Shown: positions 46,921 to 58,894 of the stretch, one piece after another
How positions within the stretch are numbered: position 1 is the stretch's first letter
Layout of the letters: each line of letters starts with the position of its first letter
NCBI GenBank assembly: GCA_021234155.1
Contig: JAJEKV010000013.1
Location: forward strand, 3,399,735 to 3,463,734
Origin: Isoetes taiwanensis
Taxonomy: Eukaryota; Streptophyta; Lycopodiopsida; Isoetales; Isoetaceae
DNA length: 64,000 nt
Direction: 5' to 3'
The notes under the pieces: generated by a model
What the model saw: the letters and a program-made list of their open reading frames with translations, nothing else
Databases searched by the model: none
What the model was told of the DNA's origin: nothing
Position numbers and translations under genes: made by a program

Positions 46921-48567
46921 TTAAAAAAATGATATCAACAAATATGTAGCATACAACAAGTCAAAGATCAACATCATAGTCCTCTTCATTGTTCTTGGTC
47001 GAAGAAGGCTGGCTTTGATCTGTTGTTTGCTCCTTTTCAGGTGACTTAGGAGGCTTTTTTTTTCAACTTTGTCTTCAGGATTAACCACCACAGCTACTTC
47101 TTTTCGCTCTGCAAAAATGGTCTCATCTTCTATGGAGCTTGTGAAAGGAGATTGTATCTCTGATGATGTCATCTGGGCATAATTTGATGAAAATTTGGCG
47201 CCCAACTCTTGATTCTTCTGTAGTAGAGTAGGTAAGTAGGCAATCTCATCTTGATGAAGTTCACAACCTCCTTGTCTATGTCCACAACCACACAAGCTGC
47301 AACCCTTCTTAAGTGCGGGGCTATAATAGTACGAGGCAGAAAGCATCAAGTACCCAATCTCCTTGGCGTAAAAACATGTCGATGAGATGGTTGATTAACT
47401 ACAGGACATCAATCTTGATTCTAATTTTGCCATGTGCATTTGGGTCTTGCGACGGAACAACTGGAAACTCAAAATATTAGAAGTCGAGTAGGCGGCGGTG
47501 TTGAAGTGCTCCATAGGCATCTTGACATTGAAACTTCGAGTAAAAGCATGAAGACATTCAACTTTGCTTAGCAATCAGGGGCCTCGACATGATAAGATTA
47601 TGTTGGTTTTGTACCTAAGTTTAGTTTGTAAAATGAATGGAATATTGGTTTAGCTTAGTAAGCGTAACTAAGATTGAGGTTTCCTATTCAAAATATAAAC
47701 TCAAACTACAAAGTAAAAACTCAAACTAAAAATGGATAAAACATATTCGAATAAGATACTCACCAAACTAATTTCTGGTATCTGCTTGTTCAAGAAGGCG
47801 AAATGATTTTTAAAAGCTGGCCTCAACAAGCCCGGTGCATACTCAAGTGGAAGACAACCATCGCCGATTGCTTAGGCTGGCATGTAATGCTTCGTTTGTT
47901 GTGAACTTGTTAAATTCGATTTTTTATAAGGGTGGTCATCATAGCGGTTTGTCTTTTATTTTAAAACCGTAAGAGAGATATTGGCTATGACAAAGCGTGA
48001 AGTACGTGGCAGAATCCCCACTAGTTTAATGTAGTCTCTATGGGTGATCGAAAACAAGTTTTTTGATCGAACATGCTCGTAGTCGAGAGGGTTCCACTTT
48101 CGATAGGGTCCTTTCCTCGGGGCAAAGCCTTACAAGGTGCGAGGAAGCCCTCTAGCGGTATTTGTTTTTCCATTTTGTTACGAAAAAGAAGTTAAAATTA
48201 GTACATGGATAAAAGCGGTTGATTGCTAAACAAGTAGGTAAAAAGACCTACCCAACCCTAAAAATTTGGGCGTATTGGATGATGTGCTCGTCGGATGTTA
48301 CCTTAGGGTAAAGTTTCTGCATTTTTCTCGGGTTTGCACACTAAATTGTTCCATCAAACATGTTTGACATGTTATATTGGCTGAAATGTATCAAAAATAA
48401 AAAACAATAAGAAATATTTTTCAAGAACACAAAAGGTAAAAAAGCTTAGCATGAAGGCAAAATTATAAAGGCGGTTATTAAATGGAAATGCAGTCCTATT
48501 GCGGAGTATAAGGAACTTACTTGTGCAACTCCTTTGACATTTCTTTAAGGTGAATTCTTTGTCCACC
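46921..48567 (-). pseudogene. decayed gene resembling a DNA-methyltransferase-fold protein
   Basis: On the minus strand a stretch near 47361-47331 reads GDWVLDAFC, like the AdoMet-binding motif I of N6/N4-type DNA methyltransferases. It is preceded by LINHLIDMFLRQ and followed, in another frame, by VVVDIDKEVVNF (near 47295-47255), as in motif II. Upstream pieces with exon-like borders are LPLEYAPGLLRPAFKNHFAF ending in TTTG|GTGAGTATC (about 47878-47775), KWNPLDYEHVRSKNLFSIT (near 48100-48040) and CQRSC followed by a donor-like GTAAGT (about 48520). The open frame 46921-47349 has a CSLCGCGHRQGGC cluster that lies out of the methyltransferase frame. Plant genomes contain transposon-associated proteins of this fold. 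Whether this is a host gene or element cargo is unknown. Frames shift and stops interrupt it. Confidence 0.4.
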
Positions 48568-48569
48568 AC

Positions 48570-49337
48570 TTTCTATAGCGGCTTTTAGTAAAGCAAAGTT
48601 TGTGAAGTGATGTTGTGGCGTTCCACGTATTTATATGCGTTTTGGGTATAAATACATGACCGTCACTATGCATAATTAATGGTGCATTAATTATTCATAA
48701 GCTAAAGTTAGCTATGTTAATCATTAATTATTAAAGTGGAAACCTAAAATTAAACCTTAATTCAATTTAGGGCTTAACCCAATATTAAAGGGCTAAAATA
48801 TTAAATTAATTAATGATAACCAATCTAGAATTGTCACTGGCCCCAAATCGAGATGGGCAAGGCGGTGCTAACTTGGGACACCCAAATTGGGGTTTCCCTC
48901 CCAATTTGCCCCAATTCAATTTGAGGCGGGTTGGAGAAAGGAGGAGGAGCTCATTCAACCCGGTGGGGCATGGAGAACACGAGAGGTGGGAGATCTGGCT
49001 CGGATACTGGTTAGTAGGCTTAATTAGCTTGAGATTCTAGCTAGGCACTAACCCTTGCTTGTTAGATGGATGATTTATCTCTCTATTTTATGTTCTATAC
49101 GAAGCTATGGATGGATGGATGTATAAGGATAGCTCTCTTTCTCTTCCTCCTTCTCGAGGCTGATTAAATGCACCTTGACCAATTCAAATAGCCCGAATCT
49201 ATTGGGGCCAGGCCGCCCTCCAGCGCCCTCCCCGGTGCCCTACTCCCCTCTCTCTAGCGCCCCCACTCCCCTTGCATAGACCCCCTTGATTTGCCCCTTT
49301 CTGGCTTTCTCTCTCTAGGGTTTACAATCTCTCTCTA
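48570..49337. other. no gene seen
   Basis: 'ttccacgtatttatatgcg' near 48629, together with 'ataattaat' downstream, has a counterpart at 57536-57595. Otherwise low in features. Pyrimidine-rich around 49130-49340. Confidence 0.5.
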
Positions 49338-49655
49338 GACCCAAAACCCCCAAACCCCCAAAGGTGCTTTCTGCCTTCTTGAGTCCCCAAATTGGATTCT
49401 AAGCAAACCCTTTAGGTGACCGAGAGACCCCTTAGACTTTGGCACCCCCAAAACCCCCAAACCCCAAAAGGTGCTCGCAGCCTTCTTAGAAGTCCCAAAT
49501 TGGATTCTAAGCACCCTTTAGGCACCCGGAGACCCCTCAAACTTTGGCACCCTAAAACCCCCAAACCCCAAAAAGGTGCTCTGCCCAGCCTTTCACAGTC
49601 CCCAAATTGGATTCTAAGCACCCTTTAGCGGCGAGAGACCCCTCAAACTTTGAGA
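49338..49655 (+). repeat. three-unit minisatellite, about 106 bp per unit
   Basis: Units at 49338-49443, 49444-49548 and 49549-49655. Each has 'aaaacccccaaacccc', 'aaggtgctc', 'ccaaattggattctaagca' and 'gaccccttagactttgg' or a near form. All three are open on the plus strand but read only repetitive peptides. Confidence 0.92.
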
Positions 49656-51181
49656 GTCATGGCCCACGAGAAGATAGGGCACAGGGAAACCCAAGGCTTA
49701 GGGTCGCAAGACAAACGGTCGATCACCCATCATGGGTGGGAGAGTCATCCTCCATGAAGAAGGAGGCTCGGGCTAAGGCTAAGGCCCCCTCGGGCTACAG
49801 CCCGGCCGAAGCGATTGATTGCTCGAGACCACATAGGAACTCCATACCGGCCAGAGGTGGAGCCATGTCGGTGAGTGGAGGCTACGGTGCTCAGATGAGG
49901 CTAGCGATTAGGTGCACCGCCGGCATGACAGTTGAGATGGAGTCCTGCGATCCCATGTGCTCAAAAGGCAATGGAAGAACGTGATCACAGTCTGGAGACC
50001 AAGACAAGATGTGGAAGATGGCCTTGGCCCCGCACACTCGAGCGGCAAATGTGCCAGCAGAGGTCGCCGATACGCGGCCTAGACTCTGTTCATCACTCGA
50101 CACCATGACACAAAGAGGGAGCCGCCGGAATGCAGAGACGCATGGTCACGGCAACCGCTTCACCGAGGTGAGGCAGCCACCACCATGGCATCGGAGGTTG
50201 GTAGCTGCTCTTGCGCACGTACCCGCATCGTGATCTTCAGAAAAGATCTGAATGTTGAAGCCCGCCCTCTACCGGCAGTCAGGGCCTCGAGTAATCCTGC
50301 CATCAGAGCCTGAGCTCAGGCGGTAACACAGACGTGAGCCGTGGTTCCCCGCCGAGGTTCATAGTCACCGCAAAGAAGGCGTAGGGAGATGCCGCCAGCA
50401 GTTCTCGTAAAGAGTCGCGGCTCCGACCATTGTGGCCGAACGCTACCGACCGCTACCCCGCTTACAGCCTCCACGCCGCGCAAACAGGCTCCCCCGCATC
50501 GCTGTCTCAAGACTCCAGCCACTCCACGCCATCCCGCCCACCACTACCACCCCCCTCAAAGACGGACTCCTACCGCCTAATTTTGACTCCGCAGTCGCTA
50601 GAATTCGTAGAGCGCAGCGAGGCTACAACTGTAGTTCGGGCATGCTGTAACAGTGTGGGAGAGTCTTCACTTCACAAATATCCAACACACATTCTCGACG
50701 GATGACATTCCCCGCCGCCTTACATTTCTCGAGCAGCCCGGGCCATGGGGTTTCCGGCCCGCCGTGGACTGATTGTCATATTCACGCAGCGGCGGATGCA
50801 CAGTGCGATGCTATTGCGCCAGGCCGTGATGCCGGCGGGACATCCTCAGATGCGGGATCGTGACTCACACCCGCAGGCAATGTGAGGCACAGTACGTGAG
50901 CTTGCCGTGGTCGCAGGCATTCGCCACCAGGGGAGTGCCGCCAGTAGATTTCGAGGCGGGATGCACATTTTCCCATTAGCCCGCTAATGCTGCACTGTGA
51001 AGCCCTCAACCGCACCGGTACGCGGGCCTCGCCGCTTCCTACCACGGCCCCCTTCTCCGCTCTACTCTGCTCCCTCGACCCATGCCCTCTCGGCCACTAC
51101 GCCTCCGGCCCATCTACTTCACTCACCAAGCCTCCGCCCTCCCTCCCCATCAAAGGTGCGCCATTCATCCTCGCCTACAAA

Positions 51182-51960
51182 TAGAATGTGCCTCGGTGGG
51201 TCCCATGGAATTGTCGAGGCTTCCCTGGCGCAGGGGGACAGTTCCGTGTGGCCGATATGGATCTCATCTTTCTCATGGAGACATGGGAGCATCTTTGGGC
51301 ACAGCACCGATACACGGGTTACCAACATTTCTGTCTTCAATACATGGCCAGACGTAGGGGGTCATGGTGGAGTGGCTTGCACCTACAGGACAACCTTGGC
51401 ACATTCGGGTTACCCTAGACACTGCCGGTACTTGGTGGGTTAGGTGATGCATAATACCGATGGCAACCCTCTTTTTACGGCGCTTTGTTATTTCCCCTCC
51501 GCAGCGAGCAGCCTATGTGACCACCCGTCGCGGATAGGATGTGATTCCCTTATGTCGATCTACCGCTGATGACTGCTCTGGCCCGGCACCAGGGTACGTC
51601 CTTCTTCGGGCACAATGCCGCAAGACGGGAGTAGAGCAGCCCACATGCGACTTGACCCCCTCGTGGCTGATGTCCCTACGATAAGCCCTTGAAGCTTAAC
51701 TGGCCACGAGCATCCGGATGGCGGCCAGTCACCAGCTTTGGCGGGCGATTGCTCCTCCTATGTGGTATTTTTGACGATAATTTGCAATGGCTCATCTGCC
51801 ATGGCCCGATTCTCGCAAGTGTACGCTTTATTGTGACAATCGGCCTAGTGTGGTGGACTATGTGTCAGAAGTTGCTAAAGATATGCATCCTCGCCGGGCC
51901 GCTTCCGGTGGGCACGTATACGGATGAGGAGGTCGAATTCTAGATCACCTCCTCTTATTT
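51182..51960 (+). pseudogene. LINE endonuclease domain remnant
   Basis: The start reads WVPWNCRGFPG, the first APE motif (WNCRG), followed by DLIFLMETWEH, where the catalytic Glu lies. A GHGGVACTYRTTLA-like block comes next, in a second frame. Near 51850 NRPSVVDYV-like sequence in another frame resembles the end of the domain (SxxDYV). In the family this domain nicks the target DNA to prime reverse transcription. Several shifts separate the blocks. Confidence 0.7.
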
Positions 51961-52749
51961 GACTTGTCAGCAAGCCGAATCCCCACTATGCCAGCCCCTC
52001 ACCGCCCCTCGCTTGAGACTAGATTATGAGCAGCAGAGGGACTACGCCGAGATGTCATGATTTCCTTAATTTCGCGACTCAATACTCAGAGCAGCGCATT
52101 GCATCGGTTTGTTTCATTTGCTACGGGATGCAAATGATGTGCTTTAAGGTAATTCTCTCGCCGGCCGTATCGCTAAATATTCCCGCTGCACCGGGCGTTT
52201 ACGCGGAGTGTAAAGGCACGCGCCGCAGTTTCATTACTCGATCCACACAAAGCACCGCCACTCATCCGGGCGAGACAAAGGCGCGGTACCTTGCCGTGCA
52301 TCGTGGATATGCCTGCCTGGCTGGATACCATCCTAACCTTTGCCAGAGTGCTCGGTTGCCACCGTACCTTATGGGGACATCACACCCGGCAAAGGGGAAC
52401 AAAAGATTTGCAGCACCTCTATGACCCGCCAGTGGACGCCGCGACGCCCATGGGCTCCTGCCGTGATGGCCCCCATTAATTCTCGGAGGAGGATGTTGAG
52501 TGAGGGCCTCGCGCATGGCCGGCTAATGGAAGGCAAATGAATTTCCTCACAGCGCAAAATGAAGCTACTTCAAATGTATGTGGCGTACCGCTGTGCCGGT
52601 CCTCACTACTCCGTTCAACGTAGCATTGTAGTAGCAGTTCCGGCTACCGGGACTACAAGCGTAGTTGCCCCTATCTGCCAAGGTAAAAGCACCCATAATC
52701 GTTCCCGCCACTCATCGACGATCATGGTGCCACCAGATTTTGCCAACCG

Positions 52750-53330
52750 TTGGTCGGCATTCGAGCACCGCTGGACCACGGGCAGAGGGCAAAGAGATGT
52801 GCGACCCTCTCACACGTGCAGGCTTTAGACCTCGCCACTCAGCCATTGACCATATCTTTACATCAATGGGCGATTGAAGACAGCTTTAATCATCAAGCAG
52901 GGACTTGTATTGTTGCTTTGTGGACTTCGCAGAAGGCTTTGATGGGATTCCCGGGAAAAGGCGTAAGGGCTGAAGATCATCACAACCAGGGGCTCCCACG
53001 CTCGCGCGTAATGCCATATCAGGTTGTATGAGAGTTTGTTTGGCGGGATCTCTGCGGCCGACCCGCCAAACATTCACCGGTAGTATGGTCGGTCCCGCGG
53101 GGTTGCCCCCCCTCTCGCCAACACTTTTGGCCTCTACATTGATCGATTAGGAGCCGCTTTCATCGAGCATGAGGGGATGGCATATGTTTTTGCACAGGTC
53201 ATCCGCCAGCTCATCTATGCGAGGCGATGTTGGCTGTGGCCCACACCCGGTTATGCGGTCTCACACAGGTGCCTAGACACATTTTGTCAGGGCATGCAGG
53301 ACAAGGTGGACCGCCAAGACGTGGTGGTTC
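52750..53330 (+). pseudogene. LINE reverse transcriptase domain remnant
   Basis: LTRAGFRPRHSAIDHIF (52798-52855) is the RT block 2a/3 type of sequence, VDFAEGFDGIP (52919-52953) stands for the first catalytic Asp motif, and LSPT (53112-53123) then FGLYIDRL (53127-53150) for the block before the active site. The expected YADD lies near 53214-53230, where only LIYA is legible and the two Asp codons are lost. Frames differ between blocks. Confidence 0.75.
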
Positions 53331-54449
53331 TCATATTTCTTCACGTACCCCATGCCTCCCCGCATCACATATCGGGTACCGTGGACGTCACGCCCACCTA
53401 CAAGTATCTAGGGGTGAGTTCCCTCCTCGCTCTCTCCGAGGCGTCTATCCACTTCTTGGGTGACAGTCGAAAGCGCTTTATGCCATCTTGAACAATGATC
53501 ACCAAGCGAGCTCTATGATTGGGGCCATCGAGTCACATCTCCGGCACCTTGGTTGAGCCACGTCATACATGCGGGGTCGCAGGTTTGGGGCCGGTCATTT
53601 CTTGGCGACATGGAATGACTTGGAGCAAGTCTGCGCATTTTGGCACGGCACTTGGGGTGAAAACCTTCCCTATCAGATTCTCACGGCGGAAACTTGGATT
53701 CTTGCCACTTCAGCGGCGGCCCTTGATAGACACATCGCCTATTTTCGAAAAGTGGTTACTATGGGTGATGCTCGGCTCCCCGCACTGGCTAAGACCGTGG
53801 CAATGAGTCCAGCCGCTTAGGCCTGTTGGAGGGTAAAGAGAGATCAGGTGGTTCGGCGGATGGGAAACGCGGAGCACGAGATGCGCAGGGGACCACCGTG
53901 ACATCGTGATACCGCGGGTACCAGACGCTTGTTTCCTGGCAAGCTCGGGACCGGGACGGGCTCTAGAGCAAAGTCAAAACGGCCCATTACAAGGAGCACA
54001 TCAACCCGTGTTAGCCGGGGCCCACAGCTTCTACTCGCGTCCTGCACGCCTAAAAGCGTAGACTCATTGCCTCCATTCGCATGTGCCCACCATCTTCAAG
54101 ACGGGACAGGCGTGTGGATTGGGGAGCCCGCCAGGGACAAGCTCGGTCTTTGCCAAGCGGGTGCCATTTATGATGAGCCTCACACTTTCGAGTTGCCCAA
54201 ATAAGCTTCATCGGATCCGGCCCGGGGATCGCTCCCTTGGGGTACGGCCGGACTTGCCTCTTTACATTTGCTGATGAACACACTGCCAAGATGCGCCCTG
54301 GGGTCGTATATTCAGAGGTACTGGACCTCAGGTCACCCCTTTGCCCCCGCCTGGCTGCTGATTGATTAATCATACTTGGTGCGTGCATGATTGTATATAT
54401 TTGGGTGTTCTGCATTTTGTATGTTAGTTTGTCGGTAGTTGATTGCCGC

Positions 54450-54587
54450 CACGGTTTTTCCTCTAAAACCCTTCTGGGGGTTTTTTAATCCAAGACGTGG
54501 CTTCTTTGCGTTTTGTATTAGTCCCATAGGACCGATTGGTCTCTCCCGTGGGAATCCAAAAAGTACCTTCCTTCCTTCCTTCCTTCG
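54450..54587 (+). repeat. LINE 3' tail ending in (CCTT)n
   Basis: Blocks GGTTTTTCC with CTAAAACCC, GTCCCATAGG, GATTGGTCTCTCCCGTGG and AAAAAGTA precede a CCTT array at 54565-54586. This follows the order at 1766-1972. It marks the probable 3' end of the LINE described above. Confidence 0.7.
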
Positions 54588-54960
54588 TCTTGTAAGGGTA
54601 AAAGGGGGTAGAGACCTAAAGGCCATCTAGAAGTAGATATGTTCCTAGTTAGAACCCTTAAAACTTCAAGAAATGCGCATGTCCACAAGAGCCCATCCGG
54701 GCCGCGGATGCTAAATCGTGATTGACACCGGATAACCGAGATACTATGGTGAAGCGGGGGTGGAGCCTTGCTGTTTAGGCTCTTGGGGCTCCTGCTGTGC
54801 CAGGCTTATAGTCGGTCTTATGCATTGGGGGCCGGTATGGGTCGACACCTCCCGGTCGACACGCAGGACACGTGCCTATAGGGATGTCCTGGCTCGATGG
54901 ATGCGCCAAGGCAGCCCATGGATTTGGGGGTTAAAGTCTGCACGGATGCGCAGCACCAGG
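54588..54960. other. no gene seen
   Basis: GC content stays moderate. Open frame without motif from 54760. Ends exactly where the LTR homology begins. Confidence 0.4.
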
Positions 54961-55960
54961 TGGCACATATCCTCTAGCACACCCAGGGATCCATTATGCC
55001 GGGGAGGGGACGCCTCCCAGACCTGCCTCATCGGACCGGGGAGATGTAACCTGGAGCAGTCTCATAGGGTGATTCCATGAGATTGCCTCTCCGGAAGGCT
55101 ACAATCATGCCATGGCATGTTTTAACCTATACGCAAAATGCACAGGGAGGGGCGGATGGAGTGGACTACCCTAGCCATTATTCTATGTCACCAATATGTT
55201 ATACTGTCACCGGCCGTTATCCGAAGAGTCGACCCCATGAGTCTGAGCCTGGGGTAGAGCCCTTATTTATGGTGCATTTCCTTTGTTATGTTGGTATTCT
55301 ATTGTTATTTGTATTGACGATGATGAGCCACCCTTCGTGGTGGTATATTATCTATTAGTATTATTGCCAAGTGCTAACATATATATATATATATATATGC
55401 TTCCGCCATATAGGATTCCCATAGAAGATGTGGGACGAATGACACCTCCGTGTCCTTCACTCGGACACTTGGCCATCACAAGTGATCCAAGTCAGGCGGA
55501 GGGCCTTTCCATGGTGATGGAGTTGCCATGAGGGGGAATTTCCGCATTTATATGTTGGGAGCATCGTATGTGGATCAGGGGAGCATCATCACGGTGGTAT
55601 CGAGCATGATTCTCGTAGACCAAATCATTGTGCTGGCCATGATCTAACTCGCTAGGGTGGTTGGTTGTAGGAGACTTTGTCTTAGGTTAAACTATCCCAA
55701 TTCCATAGTTAGTATATGTGTTGGCCTAGTTATGAGGGGAATAAACTAGTTAGGTATGAGAGTGTAAACTAGTATGGTAGGTAACTCGGATGGGACGATC
55801 TTTGACCAACGTGGGGAGAAGTGCAATTACCCTAGGGGCTTGACATCCCACATCAAAATGGCATCAAATGGGGCCGGGATCACGAAAGTGCATCCCTAGC
55901 ATATTGGTGTCTTAGAATCCAAAAAGGAACACGTATTTTTGCCAGCAGTGCACTCATATA
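54961..55960 (+). mobile_element. LTR with primer site and leader, second copy of the 23-kb element
   Basis: Homology to 23049-24080 begins at TGGCACATAT and covers the LTR (to about 55592), the primer-site equivalent TGGTATCGAGC at 55595 and the leader. An AT array at 55379-55398 lies where the 23-kb copy has a short non-repetitive stretch. No internal genes follow, so it is a truncated 5' end. Broken fossil of similar age to the other copy. Confidence 0.85.
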
Positions 55961-56035
55961 AAAAAAAAGCATATTTCTGCTGTATAAAAATTTTATTGTA
56001 TTTTTTCGTATAAATATTTTTTTTGCCCCCTCAAC

Positions 56036-56250
56036 CCAAATTTGAACTCAAAACCTCCCAACTCTAGCCTTAGGTGCTTATCACCACGCCAAGCTTTATT
56101 AAATGCAGTATATATGTTTCATATTTTCTTATACACACTTAGTACTCTGTTTCCTCTGCACAACAACCTTTTTTTTTTATAAAAGTGTGGTATGGCGATT
56201 TGAACCCTTGACCTCCCACAACCCAGCCAAACTCTTTACCAACACAGTAA
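56036..56250 (-). repeat. two tRNA-like SINE heads
   Basis: On the minus strand 56095-56036 reads 'ggcgtggtgataagcacc' then 'ttttgagttcaaattt', and 56250-56190 reads 'tactgtgttggtaaagag' then 'aagggttcaaatcgcc'. Spacing and wording resemble the A and B boxes of RNA polymerase III promoters in tRNA-derived SINEs. Neither folds into a proper tRNA, since the acceptor and anticodon stems do not pair. SINE heads or decayed tRNA copies are both possible. Confidence 0.5.
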
Positions 56251-58228
56251 GCCTCCTTTCAATAAAGTAGCCTCCTGTTTTATTTATAATAGTTCTCTAC
56301 CTCCCTAGTAAAACTTCTGTCTAGTAATCATCTTTTCCTAAACCAACGTTGTGGTGGTAACAACTCCGCCGGACTTGTGCAACCATGGTGAGGTGGGAAT
56401 AATCTAAGGGTTCTTATTGTCACTGCGGAATGGTTCCTGCAACCATGTCGACGAACTTTCACGCTGAGCAATAGAAGGGACTCCTCTGAGTAAGATAGAA
56501 ACTTCCAACTTGGATTCTAATCTATTATCACCTTTGATATTCTTTGCTTTACGTAATAATGTCAAGTTATCGACATTCCTAACCCAGAGCTTCAAATATT
56601 TTTCCCCTAGCACATGTCTTGGTAGTAAATTTCTCTACTACGCCATGATTTAATCTATACTACATTCATATGTTTTATCTTATATCTTACTTGACTTTAT
56701 ATCTGGGGTTAAGTAAAAATTCATAGAGACACCATATCTACAATGTTATTTTTCTTAGTGTCAGGTCTTAACTCGTCTCACTTCCTAGAGAATAGGTTCT
56801 CTCTTGGCCCAACCGATTAGGGACTGCCATGCGCACCTCTCTAGGCCATGGACTTGATTCCTTTTTAATCCTATCACCTTCAATACTTCTTCTCAATGGT
56901 CATGTTCCTTTATAGATCACTCCCCAAGAGCATGATACATCCTCCTGGAACACATAGTGATTGCTTGTGTTGGAACCCCATAACAATGTCAACACTTTAC
57001 TCTTATTAATCTAGAGTACAAATTTGAGTATTATTTTGTGCCAAACTTCACTACATATATGGGTCGTGATTATTTGTGGCCACTTTGTCACAATTGACAG
57101 TGGCCTATCCTCTTTGGAGTTGTTTTTACCATAACGGTCTAATGGGCAGCCAACTATTGTTGAATAGTCATCTCCTTCTAGGGTATCTAGATATGGTGGG
57201 GTAAAGTGTTTCCAAACATTACTTTAGTGCCTAAACGTATTGGTTAAGTGGAACAGGAGACTAGCAGGTCTATTGAAAGGAGGTTTACCGCGGTTGGTGC
57301 TGGCTTTTCCGGGTTATGGGAGGTCAAATCCACTACCATTTGAACCTCACACGCTTATGAATTGCATATTGGCATCATTTCAAACTTGATCAACTTGAAC
57401 ATGACAAATTTTTGTGTGACTTATAATTTTGCCTTTACCTCTTAAAGGTTTTTGAAGACTTGCCTCCGGACATGCCATGTGTTGGTCCAGAATGCCTGAG
57501 GACAACATCATTTTCAAGGTGGGGAGAGGTGACATTCCATGTATTTATATAAGCCTTTTTGGGTAAAATGACACTCACCATAAATAATTAATAGTGGCCA
57601 TGAATTGCAACAAAATGGTTCGGGTGGTTACCGATGATGGCGCTAGGTTTAGGCTTTTTATCTTAACTCGGAATTGGAGCTTCTTTATCATTAACTCCAT
57701 CGGGTATGATTTGTATGGTGATTGGAGTCCGCCTGGATTTGGAAAGCTCATTGCACGATCCTTTCCGGATAGAACTCTGGTATGATTTGCATGGTGACAT
57801 TTTGGCCAACCATTGGAGGAATTTTGAAAAAAGGCTCGCCGATTTGTTGGGGTCATACCAAGGTTTAGAGAGGTTATGGATAGCCAAACGTTAAAAGTTT
57901 CCCTATGCATTTGGGATGTGCCCCTAATGTAAATATGAAATTATTCATGGGATTATGGAATACTATTGAAGTTTAAAGCTGAACTAGTAGATTTCTATTA
58001 TTAATATGTTCATACAATAAAAGTTTGATAGCATAAAAATGTTTGGCTAAAAGTTTACAAAGATTCAAACAAAAATAGCCAAACATTCGCTAGTAAAGAA
58101 AATTTTCAACTTGCCAAACATTCTAAAAGTTTTCTTTCGTTAAATTAGCCGGGTTGTTTTAATCTTAAAATATGACTTTAGTAATTTTGCTTTGATTGAA
58201 CTTTTCCTATACTTTTTACCATTTTGGT
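56251..58228. other. no gene seen
   Basis: AT-rich. 57536-57595 resembles 48629-48690. A short internal repeat around 'ggtatgatttgtatggtga' and 'ggtatgatttgcatggtga' spans 57704-57825. No motif in the overlapping short frames. Confidence 0.5.
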
Positions 58229-58308
58229 CTCATAGGCCGCTTGTCGTCTCTTTTGTTTTGGGTCTCATAGGGATTGGTCTCCATAAAAATCTATTCTATT
58301 CTATTCTT
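58229..58308 (+). repeat. retroposon tail ending in short (ATTCT)n
   Basis: 'ggtctcatagg' occurs twice, then ATTGGTCTCC, AAAAAT and four CTATT units (58291-58308). Shorter and more diverged than the tails at 1766 and 54450. Confidence 0.6.
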
Positions 58309-58894
58309 ATTATGGTTTAGTAGAAAGAATTCGCCCTGGACAATCCCCGCCCTTTTGGTGGTGCTAGGTTTGGCTGCAATTTTTTTTGGCCATAACTTCT
58401 ACATCCGGTGGCGCTTTAGGCATGTTTGGGGCTTGTTGAAAGCTCTTTGAGAACTCCATCTAGTGCTACTTAATCTTTTCAGAGATTGGCCTGTTGGGGA
58501 AGGACTACCAGCTCTGAAACTTCGGGCCCCTTCGAGATGACAAGATCCGGGCAAGTACCGCTAAAACGTTCTCCAGTTCTACTATAGTACATGGTGGAAT
58601 TGAAAAGAATATATTGCAGGATTCTTTCGTAATAAATGTACGATGATGCAACAAAATGGCTCGCGAGGGAAGTATTTCGCCCTCGAGAGCTTAGTTTCTT
58701 TAGTGTTGCCCAACATGTCTTCTAATGGCACGTAGTGGGGCCACCATTGAGACGGGAGCTCCATCTCTTTCCCTCTTCTCGCTATTTGTTCCGGGGCCTA
58801 TTCCAACAGTAGTTGTTTCAACTACACCATAATTCATGCTTCATACGCCCGTGAGACGGAAGATGTGTTGAACATGTGCCATTGAAAAACTTCT

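Larger units (their letters stand above)
49656..54587 (+). mobile_element. decayed LINE (endonuclease and reverse transcriptase)
   Basis: GC-rich block that ends in the shared 3' tail (54450-54587). Its order is a proline/arginine-rich first part (about 49.7-51.1 kb, possibly ORF1), an APE-type endonuclease from 51182, and a reverse transcriptase at about 52.75-53.3 kb. Frames shift often and no long open frame remains. The left border is not defined and may be the minisatellite. The RT wording (LSPT, FGLYIDRL, DFxxGFDGIP) differs from the usual plant L1 wording, so the clade is left open. The composition contrasts sharply with the AT-rich surroundings. Confidence 0.75.

Noticed and set aside
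49891-53100. Many overlapping frames on both strands in the GC-rich block
   Set aside because: GC-rich composition reduces stops. Only the endonuclease and reverse transcriptase readings carry family motifs.
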